From Halomonas sp. 'Soap Lake #6' (GTDB taxonomy: Bacteria > Pseudomonadota > Gammaproteobacteria > Pseudomonadales > Halomonadaceae): a stretch of 64,000 bases of DNA. The notes below the pieces were generated by a model, which worked only from the letters and a program-made list of their open reading frames with translations, was not told the origin of the DNA and ran no database searches. The position numbers were made by a program, and so were the translations under genes. This document shows, piece by piece, positions 1 through 9,264 of this stretch (positions are counted from its first letter, which is position 1; each line of letters begins with the position of its first letter). The stretch is from assembly GCF_003031405.1 (NCBI RefSeq), contig NZ_CP020469.1, positions 4,216,001 to 4,280,000 of the forward strand. The letters run 5' to 3'.

Positions 1-1
1 A

Positions 2-616
2 GGCGTAGACCTGGGTACCTATTCGGCTGCCCTTATATCGAAGGCGGAGCTGGGGCTCCCTGAAAATAGGTGCTTAATTGCGTTGCCAGGACGTATTACG
101 CCAGGTAAAGGGCATGAGGTCTGGTTGGATGCTTTAGCGATGCTGAAACAAACGACACCGTGGCATGCTCTGGTTATTGGTGGCTTAAATGCCGTTGAGG
201 GAGCAGACGAATTATTTGTCGCTGAGATAAAGAAGAAAGCAGCAAGCCTTGGGCTTGAAGATAGGGTGAGTTTTCTTGGATTTCGGCGGGATGTGCCGAT
301 GTTGCTGCAGGCTATGGATATCGTCTGTATTCCTTCCCGCAATGAGGCGTTTGGCTTAACAGTGATCGAGTCCATGGCGGCTGGCTGTGCCGTGGTTGGG
401 GCCAATAGTGGCGCTATACCTGAGCTGATTGATGCTGAGCGGGGGCGCTTAGCGGATCCTTTATCGGTAACTGAATGGGTTGCCGCTATTAGTGAGTTGC
501 TCAATACACCTGCTTTAAGAAGCAAGCTGGGGGAGCAGGCAAGGCAGTGGGTGGCTGAAAATATGGCGCTTGATGTCCATGTAAGTAATTTACTAAGAGA
601 GTATCAACGGGATTAG
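2..616 (+). CDS. Glycosyltransferase family 4, C-terminal part (5' end outside window)
   Basis: The reading frame is open from the left edge, so the N-terminal acceptor domain lies outside the window and 204 residues are visible. They form the nucleotide-sugar-binding Rossmann half of a GT-B enzyme: an LPGRITPGKGHE start strand, then the E-x7-E motif NEAFGLTVIE followed by SMAAGCAVVG, the family 4 hallmark of a retaining sugar transferase. The gene heads into kdkA, a second glycosyltransferase, hldE and waaA, so a role in lipopolysaccharide core or O-antigen assembly at the inner membrane is likely. The exact sugar cannot be read. Its stop overlaps the 3' end of convergent kdkA by 4 bp. Confidence 0.85.
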   Translation, partial: GVDLGTYSAALISKAELGLPENRCLIALPGRITPGKGHEVWLDALAMLKQTTPWHALVIGGLNAVEGADELFVAEIKKKAASLGLEDRVSFLGFRRDVPMLLQAMDIVCIPSRNEAFGLTVIESMAAGCAVVGANSGAIPELIDAERGRLADPLSVTEWVAAISELLNTPALRSKLGEQARQWVAENMALDVHVSNLLREYQRD

Positions 617-1329
617 TGGTGATAGCCTGCATAAATATACGCCATGGCAGTGGTTTCCTGCGGTGAGCAAAACTTGGCGATGGATCTTTCTAACCTTGCT
701 AAGTTTTTTGCCTGCCATTTCCCTTGTGAGCGCAGGCGGCAGCGATCCAGATCAATTAGCCAAGGCTCGCCGTGGTGGTCTACTAAGATATTGCGGGCGT
801 TTAGATCGACGTGATCAAGCCCTGCCAAATGAAAGCGCTTAATCATTGCGCCGACGCGTATTAGCAGTGCCTCGTTGGCTTCGTTTGCAGCCAGCAGTGA
901 GGCCAGTGCCTGCGCACCGGGAATTCTAACGGTTAACAGGGCGGCTTCGTAGCTTGCACCGAAGCGAGTCACACAGCAGGCGACTGGACGTGGAATAGGT
1001 AAGCCTTGCTGATAAAGCGTAGCGGTTAAACGTAGCTCACGAAATGCTCGGGTGCGTTCTTCACCAAGCCATAAATAACGTTTTTTACTCACTTTAGCGA
1101 TCAGCCCACCGCGGCGGTAGGGGCGCAGTACCCACTGCTCGGCATCACTGGCCTGTAAAAACAGACTGCTGCCACGACCAGGCGCTTCTCCGACGATTAA
1201 CCCTTGCCTACGCCAATAGTCCGCCTCAAACAGCGTTGGATCGAGTTGGTGTGATGCGCCAGCGTCACTTAAACTGTCTACATCATGTAAAATCAGCCAA
1301 TTTTCCTTCCGGAGTGCCGCTAAGCGCAT
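613..1329 (-). CDS. kdkA: 3-deoxy-D-manno-octulosonic acid (Kdo) kinase
   Basis: This 238-residue protein has a lipopolysaccharide-kinase fold: a G-rich start near residue 73 (RRGGLIAKV), the catalytic loop HVDLNARN at 173-180 with the presumed catalytic Asp, and the metal-binding LIDLDRC at 191-197. KdkA phosphorylates the first Kdo of lipid A-Kdo on the cytoplasmic face of the inner membrane, replacing the second Kdo in organisms with monofunctional WaaA. Neighbours hldE and waaA support this. The start codon is preceded on the minus strand by GAGAGGG, and it overlaps the start codon of the divergent gene at 1328. WaaP-type heptose kinase is the alternative, but length and the adjacent waaA favour KdkA. 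Confidence 0.85.
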   Translation of the reverse strand: MRLAALRKENWLILHDVDSLSDAGASHQLDPTLFEADYWRRQGLIVGEAPGRGSSLFLQASDAEQWVLRPYRRGGLIAKVSKKRYLWLGEERTRAFRELRLTATLYQQGLPIPRPVACCVTRFGASYEAALLTVRIPGAQALASLLAANEANEALLIRVGAMIKRFHLAGLDHVDLNARNILVDHHGEPWLIDLDRCRLRSQGKWQAKNLARLERSIAKFCSPQETTAMAYIYAGYHH

Positions 1330-2425
1330 GAAGCCCTCTCTGCCTGTTCAACCTAATCATATTGCCATCTTGCGCCTCTCCGCGTTGGGAGATGTGTGCA
1401 ATCTCGTGCCCACGGTGCGGGCGTTGCAGCGCCAATGGCCGCATGCGCGCATTACCTGGATTATCGGCAAGGGGGAGTACAGTTTACTGGCGGGGCTTTC
1501 CGGGGTCGAGTTTGTTGTTTATGACAAATCCACAGGCCTGGCTGGTATGCGGGTACTGTGGAAAGAGCTTGCCGATACGCGCTTTGATGTTCTGTTGCAT
1601 ATGCAGCAGGCCATCCGTGCCAGTGTGCTCTCGCTGGGCCTGAAGGCTAATGTGCGAGTGGGCTTCGATAAGGCCCGCGCGAAAGATGCCCAACACTGGT
1701 TTACCCAGCGCCAGCTCGCACCGCACCCTAATGCCCACGTGCTGGAGTCGTTTATGGACTTCGCACGCCTGCTGGGAGTAGAGGACGACAGCCTGGAGTG
1801 GAACCTAGCCGTTCCCCCTGTCGCTTACGATGAAGCTCGGGTAATCAGCGGTGACGGACCTTATCTAGTAATTAACCCCTGTAGCAATGTGCGGCTGCGT
1901 AATTTTCGCAACTGGTCGGTGGAAGGCTATGCCAGCGTGATTGAACATGCCTGGGTACAGCATGGTCTGACAAGCGTATTGACTGGCGGCGGCAGCTCGC
2001 TTGAGCGTGAAGTCGGTGACCAAATTGAAGCGCTGTGCCAGCCGGGAAGTGTAATAAATGCTATCGGTGGTACGTCGCTTAAAGGAGTACTGGCGCTTAT
2101 CGATAACGCTCGCGCGGTGATTGCCCCAGATACAGGCCCAGTGCACATGGGAAATGCCATGGGCACCCCAACACTTGGCCTGTATGCCACCACCAATCCC
2201 CAGCGTGCCGCGCCTTACTTGTGGCGCGATTTTGCAGTCAACGCCTATCCCGATGCAGTAAGTACTTACTTACATAAGTCGGTAGATGACGTTAGCTGGG
2301 GGCAACGGGTGCGCCATGCCGATGCTATGGACCTGATCAAAGCTGATGAGGTGATTGCTAAGCTAGATGCGCTGCTGGTGTATACCGCAGCGCAGCCAAC
2401 CACAGGACCCACGCATGAAAGTTGA
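1328..2425 (+). CDS. Glycosyltransferase family 9 (heptosyltransferase-like)
   Basis: This 365-residue GT-B protein has the N-terminal family 9 signature [18 protein letters not shown] (about 16-33) and the C-terminal donor-site motif [12 protein letters not shown] (268-279) typical of ADP-heptose:LPS heptosyltransferases. It would add a heptose, or a related sugar, to the inner core at the cytoplasmic membrane. hldE, which makes the ADP-heptose donor, overlaps it by 11 bp downstream. Whether it is heptosyltransferase I (WaaC), II (WaaF) or another acceptor type cannot be decided from sequence alone. The best Shine-Dalgarno (GGAG, about 13 nt upstream) is distant, and the ATG overlaps the divergent kdkA start codon. 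Confidence 0.8.
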   Translation: MKPSLPVQPNHIAILRLSALGDVCNLVPTVRALQRQWPHARITWIIGKGEYSLLAGLSGVEFVVYDKSTGLAGMRVLWKELADTRFDVLLHMQQAIRASVLSLGLKANVRVGFDKARAKDAQHWFTQRQLAPHPNAHVLESFMDFARLLGVEDDSLEWNLAVPPVAYDEARVISGDGPYLVINPCSNVRLRNFRNWSVEGYASVIEHAWVQHGLTSVLTGGGSSLEREVGDQIEALCQPGSVINAIGGTSLKGVLALIDNARAVIAPDTGPVHMGNAMGTPTLGLYATTNPQRAAPYLWRDFAVNAYPDAVSTYLHKSVDDVSWGQRVRHADAMDLIKADEVIAKLDALLVYTAAQPTTGPTHES

Positions 2426-3845
2426 TTTAACCGCCCTGGAACACGCCCGCGTACTGGTGGTGGGAGATGTAATGCTAGACCGTTACTGGCACGGAGGCAC
2501 AACGCGTATTTCGCCAGAAGCACCGGTGCCGGTAGTGAGGGTGGAAGACGCCGAAGACCGTCCCGGAGGCGCGGCCAATGTAGCGCTTAATGTGGCATCA
2601 CTCGGTGGTCACGCTGCTTTGGCTGGTGTAGTGGGGGAGGACGACAATGCAGAGCTACTCTCTACGCGCTTGGCTGCTTCAAATGTGAGTACTTACTTTC
2701 AGCGAAGCCCAGGCATACCCACTATTACTAAGCTGCGTGTGATGAGCCGTAACCAGCAGCTGCTGCGTCTAGACTTTGAGCAGAAACTCGATGAGGTCGA
2801 CACTTCGGAGCTGCTGGCACAAGTGGAAAAAGCACTGCCCGCATGCGATGTGGTGATCCTCTCCGATTACGGTAAAGGCACGCTCAATCAAGTCGAGCGG
2901 CTGATTGAGATGACCCGCGCTCATGGTAAACGGGTGTTAATTGACCCGAAGGGCCAAGACTTCAGTAAATACCGCGGAGCTAGCCTAATTACGCCCAACT
3001 TAACCGAGTTTGAGGCGGTGGTTGGCCCCTGCTCTAGCGATGAAGAGCTGTCCCTGCGCGGTGAAGCACTGCGTGCTGAGCTTGAGTTAGAAGCGTTGCT
3101 AATTACTCGCAGTGAAAAAGGCATGACCCTGATTCGAGAAGGCCACTCGCCGCTGCACCTGCCCACGCGTGCTCAGGAAGTGTTCGACGTAACAGGTGCA
3201 GGCGACACCGTGATTGGCTTAATGGGCCTCGCCCTGGCTGCAGGCCACGCGCTGCCGGAGGCCATGATGCTGGCCAATCTGGGCGCTGGCTTAGTGGTCG
3301 CTAAGCCGGGCACTGCAACGCTCTCTATTGCTGAGCTATATACTGCGCTGCACGGCGATAAGCTGGCCGAGTTTGGCGTGATTGAGCAGGTCCCTCTGGT
3401 GGAAGCCGTGCGCGCCGCCCAACTGCGTGGTGAGCGCGTAGTAATGACCAACGGCTGCTTTGATATTCTTCATGCAGGCCACGTGGCCTATTTGGAGCAG
3501 GCTAAGCGTTTGGGTGACCGGCTAGTTGTTGCAGTCAATGACGATGCCTCCATTGGCCGTTTAAAAGGCCCCAAACGCCCGATTAACCCACTAAACCGAC
3601 GTATGCAGGTTTTGGCTGGGTTAGGTGCTGTAGATTGGGTGATACCGTTTAGTAATGATACGCCACAAGCGCTGATTGAAGCTGTGTTGCCGGATATCCT
3701 GGTCAAAGGCGGGGACTATCGTCCCGAGGATATTGCCGGCGGAGACGCGGTGATTGCCAACGGTGGCGAAGTAAAGGTATTGGGCTTTGAAGATGGTGTG
3801 TCAACCTCAGCGATGATTAGCTCTATCTTGGATCGCGAGGGGTAA
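2415..3845 (+). CDS. hldE: Bifunctional heptose-7-phosphate kinase / heptose-1-phosphate adenylyltransferase
   Basis: This 476-residue protein matches the length of E. coli HldE. The N-terminal ribokinase-like domain (1 to about 320) carries [11 protein letters not shown] near residue 49 and the catalytic anion-hole motif DVTGAGDT at 258-265. The C-terminal cytidylyltransferase-like domain opens with [11 protein letters not shown] at 346-356, the nucleotide-binding HxGH motif. It phosphorylates D-glycero-D-manno-heptose 7-phosphate and later adenylylates the 1-phosphate, giving the ADP-heptose precursor of the LPS inner core. An in-frame ATG 48 bp upstream would add 16 atypical residues; MKVDL at 2415 is the family start. 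Its stop shares one base with the waaA ATG (TAATG), so translation is probably coupled. Confidence 0.97.
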   Translation: MKVDLTALEHARVLVVGDVMLDRYWHGGTTRISPEAPVPVVRVEDAEDRPGGAANVALNVASLGGHAALAGVVGEDDNAELLSTRLAASNVSTYFQRSPGIPTITKLRVMSRNQQLLRLDFEQKLDEVDTSELLAQVEKALPACDVVILSDYGKGTLNQVERLIEMTRAHGKRVLIDPKGQDFSKYRGASLITPNLTEFEAVVGPCSSDEELSLRGEALRAELELEALLITRSEKGMTLIREGHSPLHLPTRAQEVFDVTGAGDTVIGLMGLALAAGHALPEAMMLANLGAGLVVAKPGTATLSIAELYTALHGDKLAEFGVIEQVPLVEAVRAAQLRGERVVMTNGCFDILHAGHVAYLEQAKRLGDRLVVAVNDDASIGRLKGPKRPINPLNRRMQVLAGLGAVDWVIPFSNDTPQALIEAVLPDILVKGGDYRPEDIAGGDAVIANGGEVKVLGFEDGVSTSAMISSILDREG

Positions 3846-5134
3846 TGGCCTTGCCTGTCTGGCCGCGGCTGATGTACTCGGCAGCGCTCTATGCGCTGTC
3901 ACCGCTGATCGTCTGGCGTATCTGGCGTGAGCGAGTACTCACATACTCGCGCCTACAGCGGCTCGGCTTACGCCTTGGTGAACTCCCTCCCGCGCCGCGC
4001 ATTTGGTTACACTGTGCCTCAGTAGGGGAAGTGCGCGCTGCTCGCCCGTTAATAGAGGGGTTGCTGACGCACTATCCTCAACATAGCCTGTTACTCACCA
4101 CCATGACCGCGACTGGCGCCCATCAGGCCCAAGTGCTCATTGGTGAGCAAACCACAGCCGATCAAGCCAGACTAGCCCACTGCTTTCTGCCGCTAGATTT
4201 TCCTGGTGCATCCAAGCGTTTTATCGCCCGCGTCAAGCCTGCGCTTGCCCTCCTGTTTGAAACTGAGTTGTGGCCCAATTTACTACATGCCTGCCGCCAG
4301 CAGGAAATACCCGTGGCGGTGGTTAACGGGAGACTATCGCCGCGAGCTTTTGCGCGCTATCAGCGCCTGCGCCCGCTGATGGCGAGCACCTTAGCCAACA
4401 TAACGTGGTTAGCGGCGAAGTCGATGGAGGATGCCGAGCGCTTTAAGGAGCTAGGGTGTCAGGCCGGTTCGGTGAGTGTCGTTGGATCACTTAAATTTGA
4501 GCAACCATTGCCCGACAAGGCGCTAGAAGAGAGTAAGCACTTACTTGATCTGTGGGGCGAACGGCCCATATGGGTGGCGGGTTCCACCCGTGAAGGGGAA
4601 GAGTCGCTGCTGTTAGAAGCGCACAGTCTGCTGTGTAAATGTTTTCCTGATGCTCTGCTGGTGCTGGTACCACGCCACCCTCAGCGCTTTGATGAAGTGG
4701 CAAACCTATGCACTAGTGGTGGATGGGTGTTGAGCCGCCGTAGCCAGCAACAGGCCGTCACGCCACAAACTCAGGTTTACCTGGCGGATACACTAGGCGA
4801 GCTGGCAACGCTTTATGCAGTAGGCAGCGTTGCCTATGTGGGCGGTAGCCTAGTGCCCTTGGGTGGCCACAATGTGCTAGAACCTGCTGCTTTGGGTAAA
4901 CCAGTGCTATGCGGCCCGTCACTGGAAAACTTTAGCGATGTAGCCGAGCCACTGTTAGCAGTTGGCGCTCTTACGTTGGTAGACTCCCCCTCCGCGCTGG
5001 CTGATACGCTGGCCGAGTATTTTAGCGAGCCAGCGCGTATTCGTCAGCAGGGAGAGGCGGGCCAGATGGCGCTTAACGCCCACCGTGGAGCGCTAGCACG
5101 CACGCTCAAAGGGCTTAAGCAGTGGTTAGCGTAG
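3845..5134 (+). CDS. waaA: 3-deoxy-D-manno-octulosonic acid transferase
   Basis: A 429-residue GT30 enzyme. It begins with a membrane-anchoring hydrophobic helix (about residues 7-25), followed by [15 protein letters not shown] at 56-70, whose Glu62 corresponds to the proposed catalytic base of the family. The C-terminal half has the donor-site [15 protein letters not shown] motif. WaaA transfers Kdo from CMP-Kdo to lipid IVA at the inner membrane. The presence of kdkA four genes away suggests a monofunctional enzyme adding one Kdo, as in Haemophilus; this is inference. It overlaps the convergent rpiA 3' end by 9 bp, and no terminator is visible between them. Confidence 0.96.
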   Translation: MALPVWPRLMYSAALYALSPLIVWRIWRERVLTYSRLQRLGLRLGELPPAPRIWLHCASVGEVRAARPLIEGLLTHYPQHSLLLTTMTATGAHQAQVLIGEQTTADQARLAHCFLPLDFPGASKRFIARVKPALALLFETELWPNLLHACRQQEIPVAVVNGRLSPRAFARYQRLRPLMASTLANITWLAAKSMEDAERFKELGCQAGSVSVVGSLKFEQPLPDKALEESKHLLDLWGERPIWVAGSTREGEESLLLEAHSLLCKCFPDALLVLVPRHPQRFDEVANLCTSGGWVLSRRSQQQAVTPQTQVYLADTLGELATLYAVGSVAYVGGSLVPLGGHNVLEPAALGKPVLCGPSLENFSDVAEPLLAVGALTLVDSPSALADTLAEYFSEPARIRQQGEAGQMALNAHRGALARTLKGLKQWLA

Positions 5135-5800
5135 GGCGGTACGCTCTACACCGTCAGTCTTACCCAGCAACAGTACATCTGCACCGCGCGCAGCAAACAA
5201 ACCATTGGTAACAACACCCACAATAGCGTTAATCCGTGCTTCCATGGCGATGGGGTCGTCAATCATAAAGTCAAAGCAGTCGATGATTTGATTGCCGTTA
5301 TCGGTTACCACCCCTTGGCGATAGACAGGGTCGGCACCGAGCTTAACCAGTTCCCTGGCAACGTAGGAGCGCGCCATGGGAATGACTTCTACCGGTAGCG
5401 GAAAGTTACCTAGCCGAGCAACCTCTTTTGAGCCATCAGCAATGCAGATAAAACGCTCGGCGCAGGCGGCGACAATTTTTTCCCGGGTAAGCGCTGCGCC
5501 GCCACCTTTAATCATGTGTAAGTGAGCATTTACTTCGTCTGCGCCGTCTATATAAAAAGGTATACTTCCAACGCTATTGAGCTCAAATACCTCAATGCCT
5601 AAGTCTTGTAAGCGCTTGGCGCTAGCTTCTGAACTGGCAACAGTGCCTTTAAAACGGTCACGCAGTGGGCCTAAGCGGTCAATAAACAGATTGGCGGTTG
5701 AACCTGTACCGATACCCAGCACGGTATCTTTCTCAAGGTGAGGCTCAATCTCTTTAATGGCGGCGTCCGCCACAGCGGCTTTCAGTTCATCTTGGGTCAT
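5126..5800 (-). CDS. rpiA: Ribose-5-phosphate isomerase A
   Basis: This 224-residue protein has the RpiA signatures GIGTGSTA (29-36), DGADE (85-89) and [11 protein letters not shown] (98-108, with the catalytic Glu). It interconverts ribose 5-phosphate and ribulose 5-phosphate in the cytosolic pentose phosphate pathway. Full length compared with the E. coli enzyme (219 aa). The ATG follows TGGAAAA on the minus strand. It is divergent from ilvA, an arrangement common in gammaproteobacteria, and its 3' end overlaps waaA. Confidence 0.97.
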   Translation of the reverse strand: MTQDELKAAVADAAIKEIEPHLEKDTVLGIGTGSTANLFIDRLGPLRDRFKGTVASSEASAKRLQDLGIEVFELNSVGSIPFYIDGADEVNAHLHMIKGGGAALTREKIVAACAERFICIADGSKEVARLGNFPLPVEVIPMARSYVARELVKLGADPVYRQGVVTDNGNQIIDCFDFMIDDPIAMEARINAIVGVVTNGLFAARGADVLLLGKTDGVERTALR

Positions 5801-5959
5801 CGTATTTTCCAGCGTCAGGATTGGCAGGTGGCCCTAGTATAACGGCCTGAACGGCCTCTGCCGATGGAAACGCTGCTAGACGTCGCTAGGCGTAATCTGC
5901 TACCAATAAGGGCTTTGCCCGCACCCGTCAGGGTCACGCTATTTTTCTGGGATTTCCGC

Positions 5960-7474
5960 ATGCTCGAAGCAACCGTCAAAAAGATCCTCCAAGCCCGCGT
6001 TTATGAAGCCGCTTGTGAGACACCCATTTCCCCTGCACCCTTTTTGTCGCGTCGCTTTAATAACCAAATTTTAATTAAGCGCGAAGATCTACAGCCCGTA
6101 TTCTCGTTCAAAATCCGCGGTGCTTATAACAAAATGGCTCAGCTCACCGAAGAGCAGAAGGCTAAGGGTGTGATCGCTGCATCAGCAGGCAATCATGCCC
6201 AAGGACTGGCTATGGCAGCCAAGCTAATGGGCGTTAAAGCGATCATTGTGATGCCCCGCATTACCCCTGATATCAAAGTTCAGGCGGTGCGTGCCCGTGG
6301 CGCCAAGGTGATTCTTAAAGGTGACGCCTTCGCGGCGGCTGCAGAGCATGCCCAAGAGTTAATCAAGGAGCATGGTTACACCTATATTCCGCCGTTTGAC
6401 GATATTGATGTGGTCGCTGGTCAAGGCACCATTGGCGTTGAAATCCTGCGCCAACACGCAGGGCGTTTGGATGCCATCTTTGTGCCAGTCGGCGGCGGCG
6501 GGCTGATCGCCGGTGTGGCAGCATATGTAAAATATCTTCGTCCAGATATCAAAGTAATTGGTGTAGAGGCTGAAGACAGCGCCTGCCTTAAAGCGGCGTT
6601 AGAAGCAGGCGAGCGGGTAGTACTCGATCAAGTGGGTGTTTTTGCGGAAGGTGTCGCGGTGGCTCAGGTGGGCGAAGTGCCGTTTTCGCTGGTGAAAGAC
6701 TTGATTGACGGCGTAATTACCGTCAACACCGATGAGATGTGCGCTGCGGTAAAAGATATCTTTGAAGATACACGCGCTGTGGCGGAAACGTCGGGCGCGC
6801 TCTCGCTGGCAGGGCTTAAAAAGTATGTGCAGCAGACCGGTGTTGAAGGCGAAACATTGCTATGTATCAACTCGGGTGCTAACACCAACTTTGACCGCCT
6901 GCAGCATATTGCTGAGCGTACCGAGCTTGGCGAGCAGCGTGAGGCGATCTTAGCAGTGACGATTTCAGAGAAGCCCGGCAGTTTTAAAAAGTTCTGCCGC
7001 ACCTTGGGCAAGCGCATGGTCACTGAATTTAGCTACCGCTACGCTGATAACAACGAAGCCCACATTTTTGTTGGTGTTCAGGTGAAGCCCGGCGGGGAGG
7101 ACCGCCAAGCGTTGCTGGATAAGCTCCGCGAAGGAGGCTATCAAGTGGAAGACCTCACCGATAACGAGTTGGCGAAACTGCATATCCGTCACCTTAGTGG
7201 TGGTCGTCCCAGTGAGCGCTTTGAAGAGGAGCTTTACCGCTTTGAGTTTCCCGAGCGCCCTGGAGCATTGATGAACTTCCTGACCCAGCTGCCTCACGAC
7301 TGGAATATTTCGCTGTTTCACTATCGCAATCATGGCGCTGCTTATGGACGTGTACTGGTTGGTATGCAGGTTCCTAGTGTTGATCGCACCCATGTCACTG
7401 AATATTTAGATGCCATTGGCTATCGGTACTGGCATGAGAGTGACAACCCTGCATATCGGCTCTTTATGGCCTGA
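5960..7474 (+). CDS. ilvA: Threonine ammonia-lyase, biosynthetic
   Basis: This 504-residue protein has a PLP-dependent fold-type II catalytic domain with the PLP Schiff-base Lys51 in SFKIRGA, ASAGNHAQG at 74-82 and the phosphate-binding GGGG at 178-181. Two tandem ACT-like regulatory domains follow from about residue 325, so it is the isoleucine-feedback-inhibited anabolic form. It deaminates threonine to 2-oxobutanoate, the first step to isoleucine. The open frame extends 32 codons upstream to 5864, but that stretch has no similarity to the family and MLEATVKKIL is the usual start. The ribosome-binding site before 5960 is weak (GGGAT). Divergent from rpiA. Confidence 0.96.
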   Translation: MLEATVKKILQARVYEAACETPISPAPFLSRRFNNQILIKREDLQPVFSFKIRGAYNKMAQLTEEQKAKGVIAASAGNHAQGLAMAAKLMGVKAIIVMPRITPDIKVQAVRARGAKVILKGDAFAAAAEHAQELIKEHGYTYIPPFDDIDVVAGQGTIGVEILRQHAGRLDAIFVPVGGGGLIAGVAAYVKYLRPDIKVIGVEAEDSACLKAALEAGERVVLDQVGVFAEGVAVAQVGEVPFSLVKDLIDGVITVNTDEMCAAVKDIFEDTRAVAETSGALSLAGLKKYVQQTGVEGETLLCINSGANTNFDRLQHIAERTELGEQREAILAVTISEKPGSFKKFCRTLGKRMVTEFSYRYADNNEAHIFVGVQVKPGGEDRQALLDKLREGGYQVEDLTDNELAKLHIRHLSGGRPSERFEEELYRFEFPERPGALMNFLTQLPHDWNISLFHYRNHGAAYGRVLVGMQVPSVDRTHVTEYLDAIGYRYWHESDNPAYRLFMA

Positions 7475-7622
7475 AAGTATGTGAGTGCTCACTAATCGCG
7501 CAGGCCAGAAAGATTAAGAAAAATGAACTTAAGAAAACGTTTAATTGAGCGTTAAAAATAGCGCTCATCATAGTTGTCAGCAGTCCCTAATGGCCCTATA
7601 GTCGTGAGCGAAATTAATGGGG

Positions 7623-7656
7623 CGCGTCATCTTTCAAAAGGTACAGCCTTGATGAC
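7623..7656 (+). other. Long imperfect stem-loop between ilvA and small ORF
   Basis: The arms GCGTCATC and GATGACGC enclose a second matched pair, AAGG and CCTT, around the loop TACAG, with a bulge on the left arm. No T-tract follows, so it is not a canonical Rho-independent terminator. It lies about 150 bp past the ilvA stop and 46 bp before the small ORF. The rest of 7475-7700 shows no gene. Confidence 0.55.
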
Positions 7657-7701
7657 GCATTACAGGCATTTGGCAACAGAGAAAGATGTTGGAGAAGAGG
7701 C

Positions 7702-7800
7702 ATGCGGCGTAGGAAGCCTGATATGGTGATGGCGTTAACTGTGGTGTTTTTACTCGGAGTTCTTGCCACTGGCTACGCGCAAGCGGTGTCTGGAAGTTAA
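7702..7800 (+). CDS. Small hydrophobic protein, 32 aa, function unknown
   Basis: A 33-codon ORF with a strong Shine-Dalgarno (GGAGAAGAGG at 7691-7700). The peptide starts with a basic segment, MRRRKPD, followed by one hydrophobic helix of about 18 residues (MALTVVFLLGVLATGYA) and a short tail AQAVSGS. This is the layout of a single-pass membrane peptide or a bare signal peptide. I do not recognise a family. It stands alone on the plus strand between ilvA and a bidirectional terminator, behind a stem-loop. The good ribosome-binding site and positive-inside topology make chance unlikely, but coding has not been shown. Confidence 0.6.
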   Translation: MRRRKPDMVMALTVVFLLGVLATGYAQAVSGS

Positions 7801-7868
7801 CTTAATTAGTTAATTCCACAGCGCATTCAGCATAAACGCTGCTACACCAACTGGTAACTAGTTGTGTT

Positions 7869-7902
7869 AAAACGGGTTGACCCTATGGGTCAGCCCGTTT
7901 TT
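7869..7902. terminator. Bidirectional Rho-independent terminator
   Basis: A near-perfect dyad: AAAACGGGTTGACCC, loop TAT, then GGGTCAGCCCGTTTTT, with one G-T wobble. It has A-tract and T-tract ends, so it can work on both strands. It serves the small ORF on the plus strand and the cyclo-ligase gene on the minus strand, whose stop codon lies inside the stem. Confidence 0.9.
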
Positions 7903-8537
7903 GTTGGTCGAACGGATATTTGATCACTGACCACAGCGTCGAGCGGTATGTCCCAAGGCTCTACGGGAAGCACTTCCACCTGTTGGCAGGCGTGGGCAAC
8001 CCCAATTAATGTCGGTGATGGGCCGTTTCTGCGCATAAAAGCGAGGCTACGGTCATAAAAACCACCCCCCATACCCATGCGATTTGCCTCTGCATCAAAC
8101 CCGACTAGTGGCACGATCAGCGTGTCCAATGCCCAGGCAGGTAGCCGGTGGCGTCTGTGGGCTGCAAAGCGTGTACAAGGCTCAGTAATGCCGAAGCGGT
8201 TTTTAACCATTGGGGTTGTATCGCGGTATTTTACAAACCAGAGTTGGTTGGTACTAAAGGGTCGCAGAACCGGAAGATACACCTCAACACTACGCTGGCG
8301 CAGCCAGGGCAGCAGCAGTGTAGGATCAATTTCACCATTAACCGGCAGATAAAGGCTAATACGCTTAGCACGACGAATTTCAGGCAGTCGTTTTAGCCGT
8401 TGGCAAAGGCTAATGGCGGCCTGACGCTGTTGGTCGGGGGAAAGAGAGCGGCGTTTACGCTTGAGTTCGCGGCGCAGAGCATGCTTATCAATCAAGTGAT
8501 TTTCGAAGGCGAGTTTGTCGTTAGCAGTGTCGTGCAT
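7890..8537 (-). CDS. fau: 5-formyltetrahydrofolate cyclo-ligase
   Basis: This 215-residue protein of the YgfA/MTHFS family converts 5-formyl-THF to 5,10-methenyl-THF with ATP. The C-terminal GMGGGFYDR motif (155-163) is the family signature, and the N-terminal LRRELKRKRRSLS provides the ATP-contacting basic helix. It lies directly downstream of the 6S RNA gene, the conserved zapA-ssrS-fau order of gammaproteobacteria, and is probably expressed in part by readthrough from 6S RNA. The first 15 or so residues are poorly conserved, so the true start could be slightly internal. Confidence 0.93.
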   Translation of the reverse strand: MHDTANDKLAFENHLIDKHALRRELKRKRRSLSPDQQRQAAISLCQRLKRLPEIRRAKRISLYLPVNGEIDPTLLLPWLRQRSVEVYLPVLRPFSTNQLWFVKYRDTTPMVKNRFGITEPCTRFAAHRRHRLPAWALDTLIVPLVGFDAEANRMGMGGGFYDRSLAFMRRNGPSPTLIGVAHACQQVEVLPVEPWDIPLDAVVSDQISVRPTKTG

Positions 8538-8540
8538 TAA

Positions 8541-8727
8541 AAAGTGTTCCCCAGAGTGCCGCTGCCGTTCTGGCCCTGAACCTACTGGTTCAGGTGGGTG
8601 GCCGCAGCCAAACCGTCAGGCTTTCCGACGCACGGACATGCACACAGGTTTGGCTAGCATTTGGCCCCCTGGGTACTGCGCATAGGCTCGAGGGACTATA
8701 ACGACTGGCGTACACCCCAGAGAACGC
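8541..8727 (-). ncRNA. ssrS: 6S RNA
   Basis: The minus strand reads from GCGTTCTCTGGGG to GCACTCTGGGGAACACTT. These ends pair into the closing stem of 6S RNA, and near the 3' end the block CACCTGAACC..GGTTCAGGGCC matches the E. coli CACCTTGAACC..GGTTCAAGGG hairpin. The 5' half contains a CCAGTCG..TAGTCCCTCGAGCC stretch like the E. coli CCAGTCCCCTGAGCC. Its position between zapA and the cyclo-ligase gene is diagnostic. 6S RNA mimics an open promoter and sequesters sigma-70 RNA polymerase in stationary phase. Ends are approximate to about 5 nt. Confidence 0.9.
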
Positions 8728-8788
8728 CACTATCCTACCAGAGCCAGACCTAATGCCAAAGTCTCGCGTTGAGGTTCTTCGGGATTAT

Positions 8789-9097
8789 TCAGGGTTCTTC
8801 AGGGCGCCGTGTTTTAGCCAGTGCTCGCTCAAGCTTGTCGTTCAAGCGGCTTAGATTCGCTTCACCAGCCCGATGCTCATCTAGCGTTTCAAGCAGCTCG
8901 TGGGTAATGTTAAGCGCCGCCATAATGGCAATCCGCTCACTGCCCAGCACGCTGCTCTGGGCATGAATACCCTGCATGGCACGGTCTAAATAGCGAGCAG
9001 CGCGCTCAAGCTTGGCTTCTTCGCCGGTATCGCAGGCAATCACATAGCTGCGACCCTGGAGGGTGATTTCTTTCGTTGGTCGCTTAGCGTTACTCAT
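8789..9097 (-). CDS. zapA: Cell division protein ZapA
   Basis: This 102-residue protein binds FtsZ and promotes Z-ring bundling. It has the ZapA N-terminal beta strand/loop (EITLQGRSYVIACDTGEEAKLERAARYLDRAM) and a long C-terminal coiled coil that mediates tetramerisation. An in-frame GTG 15 bp upstream is possible, but the ATG at 9097 is preceded by GGAG at ideal spacing. It is divergent from ygfB and upstream of 6S RNA. Confidence 0.95.
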   Translation of the reverse strand: MSNAKRPTKEITLQGRSYVIACDTGEEAKLERAARYLDRAMQGIHAQSSVLGSERIAIMAALNITHELLETLDEHRAGEANLSRLNDKLERALAKTRRPEEP

Positions 9098-9264
9098 CAA
9101 AGGCTCCAGCACAGGTCATTTTGTCGACCAATGCGTTAACATCACTACATAGAAAGGATAGACGGCGTTCACTATAAGAGAGCCGCTTGTGTGGGGTCAA
9201 CGCGCATGCGCGCCGCTCTGTTCTATCGTATTTGTCTCCATTCACTGAAAAACGAGTTATTACC

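Noticed and set aside
2367..2414. Upstream extension of hldE
   Set aside because: The 16 extra residues lie deep inside the previous gene and have no family similarity.
5864..5959. Upstream extension of ilvA
   Set aside because: Sequence before MLEATVKK is unlike the family and partly overlaps the probable promoter region.
9187..9264. Upstream extension of ygfB
   Set aside because: The added residues are Arg/Ser-rich with no family match, and they would occupy the whole zapA-ygfB promoter region.
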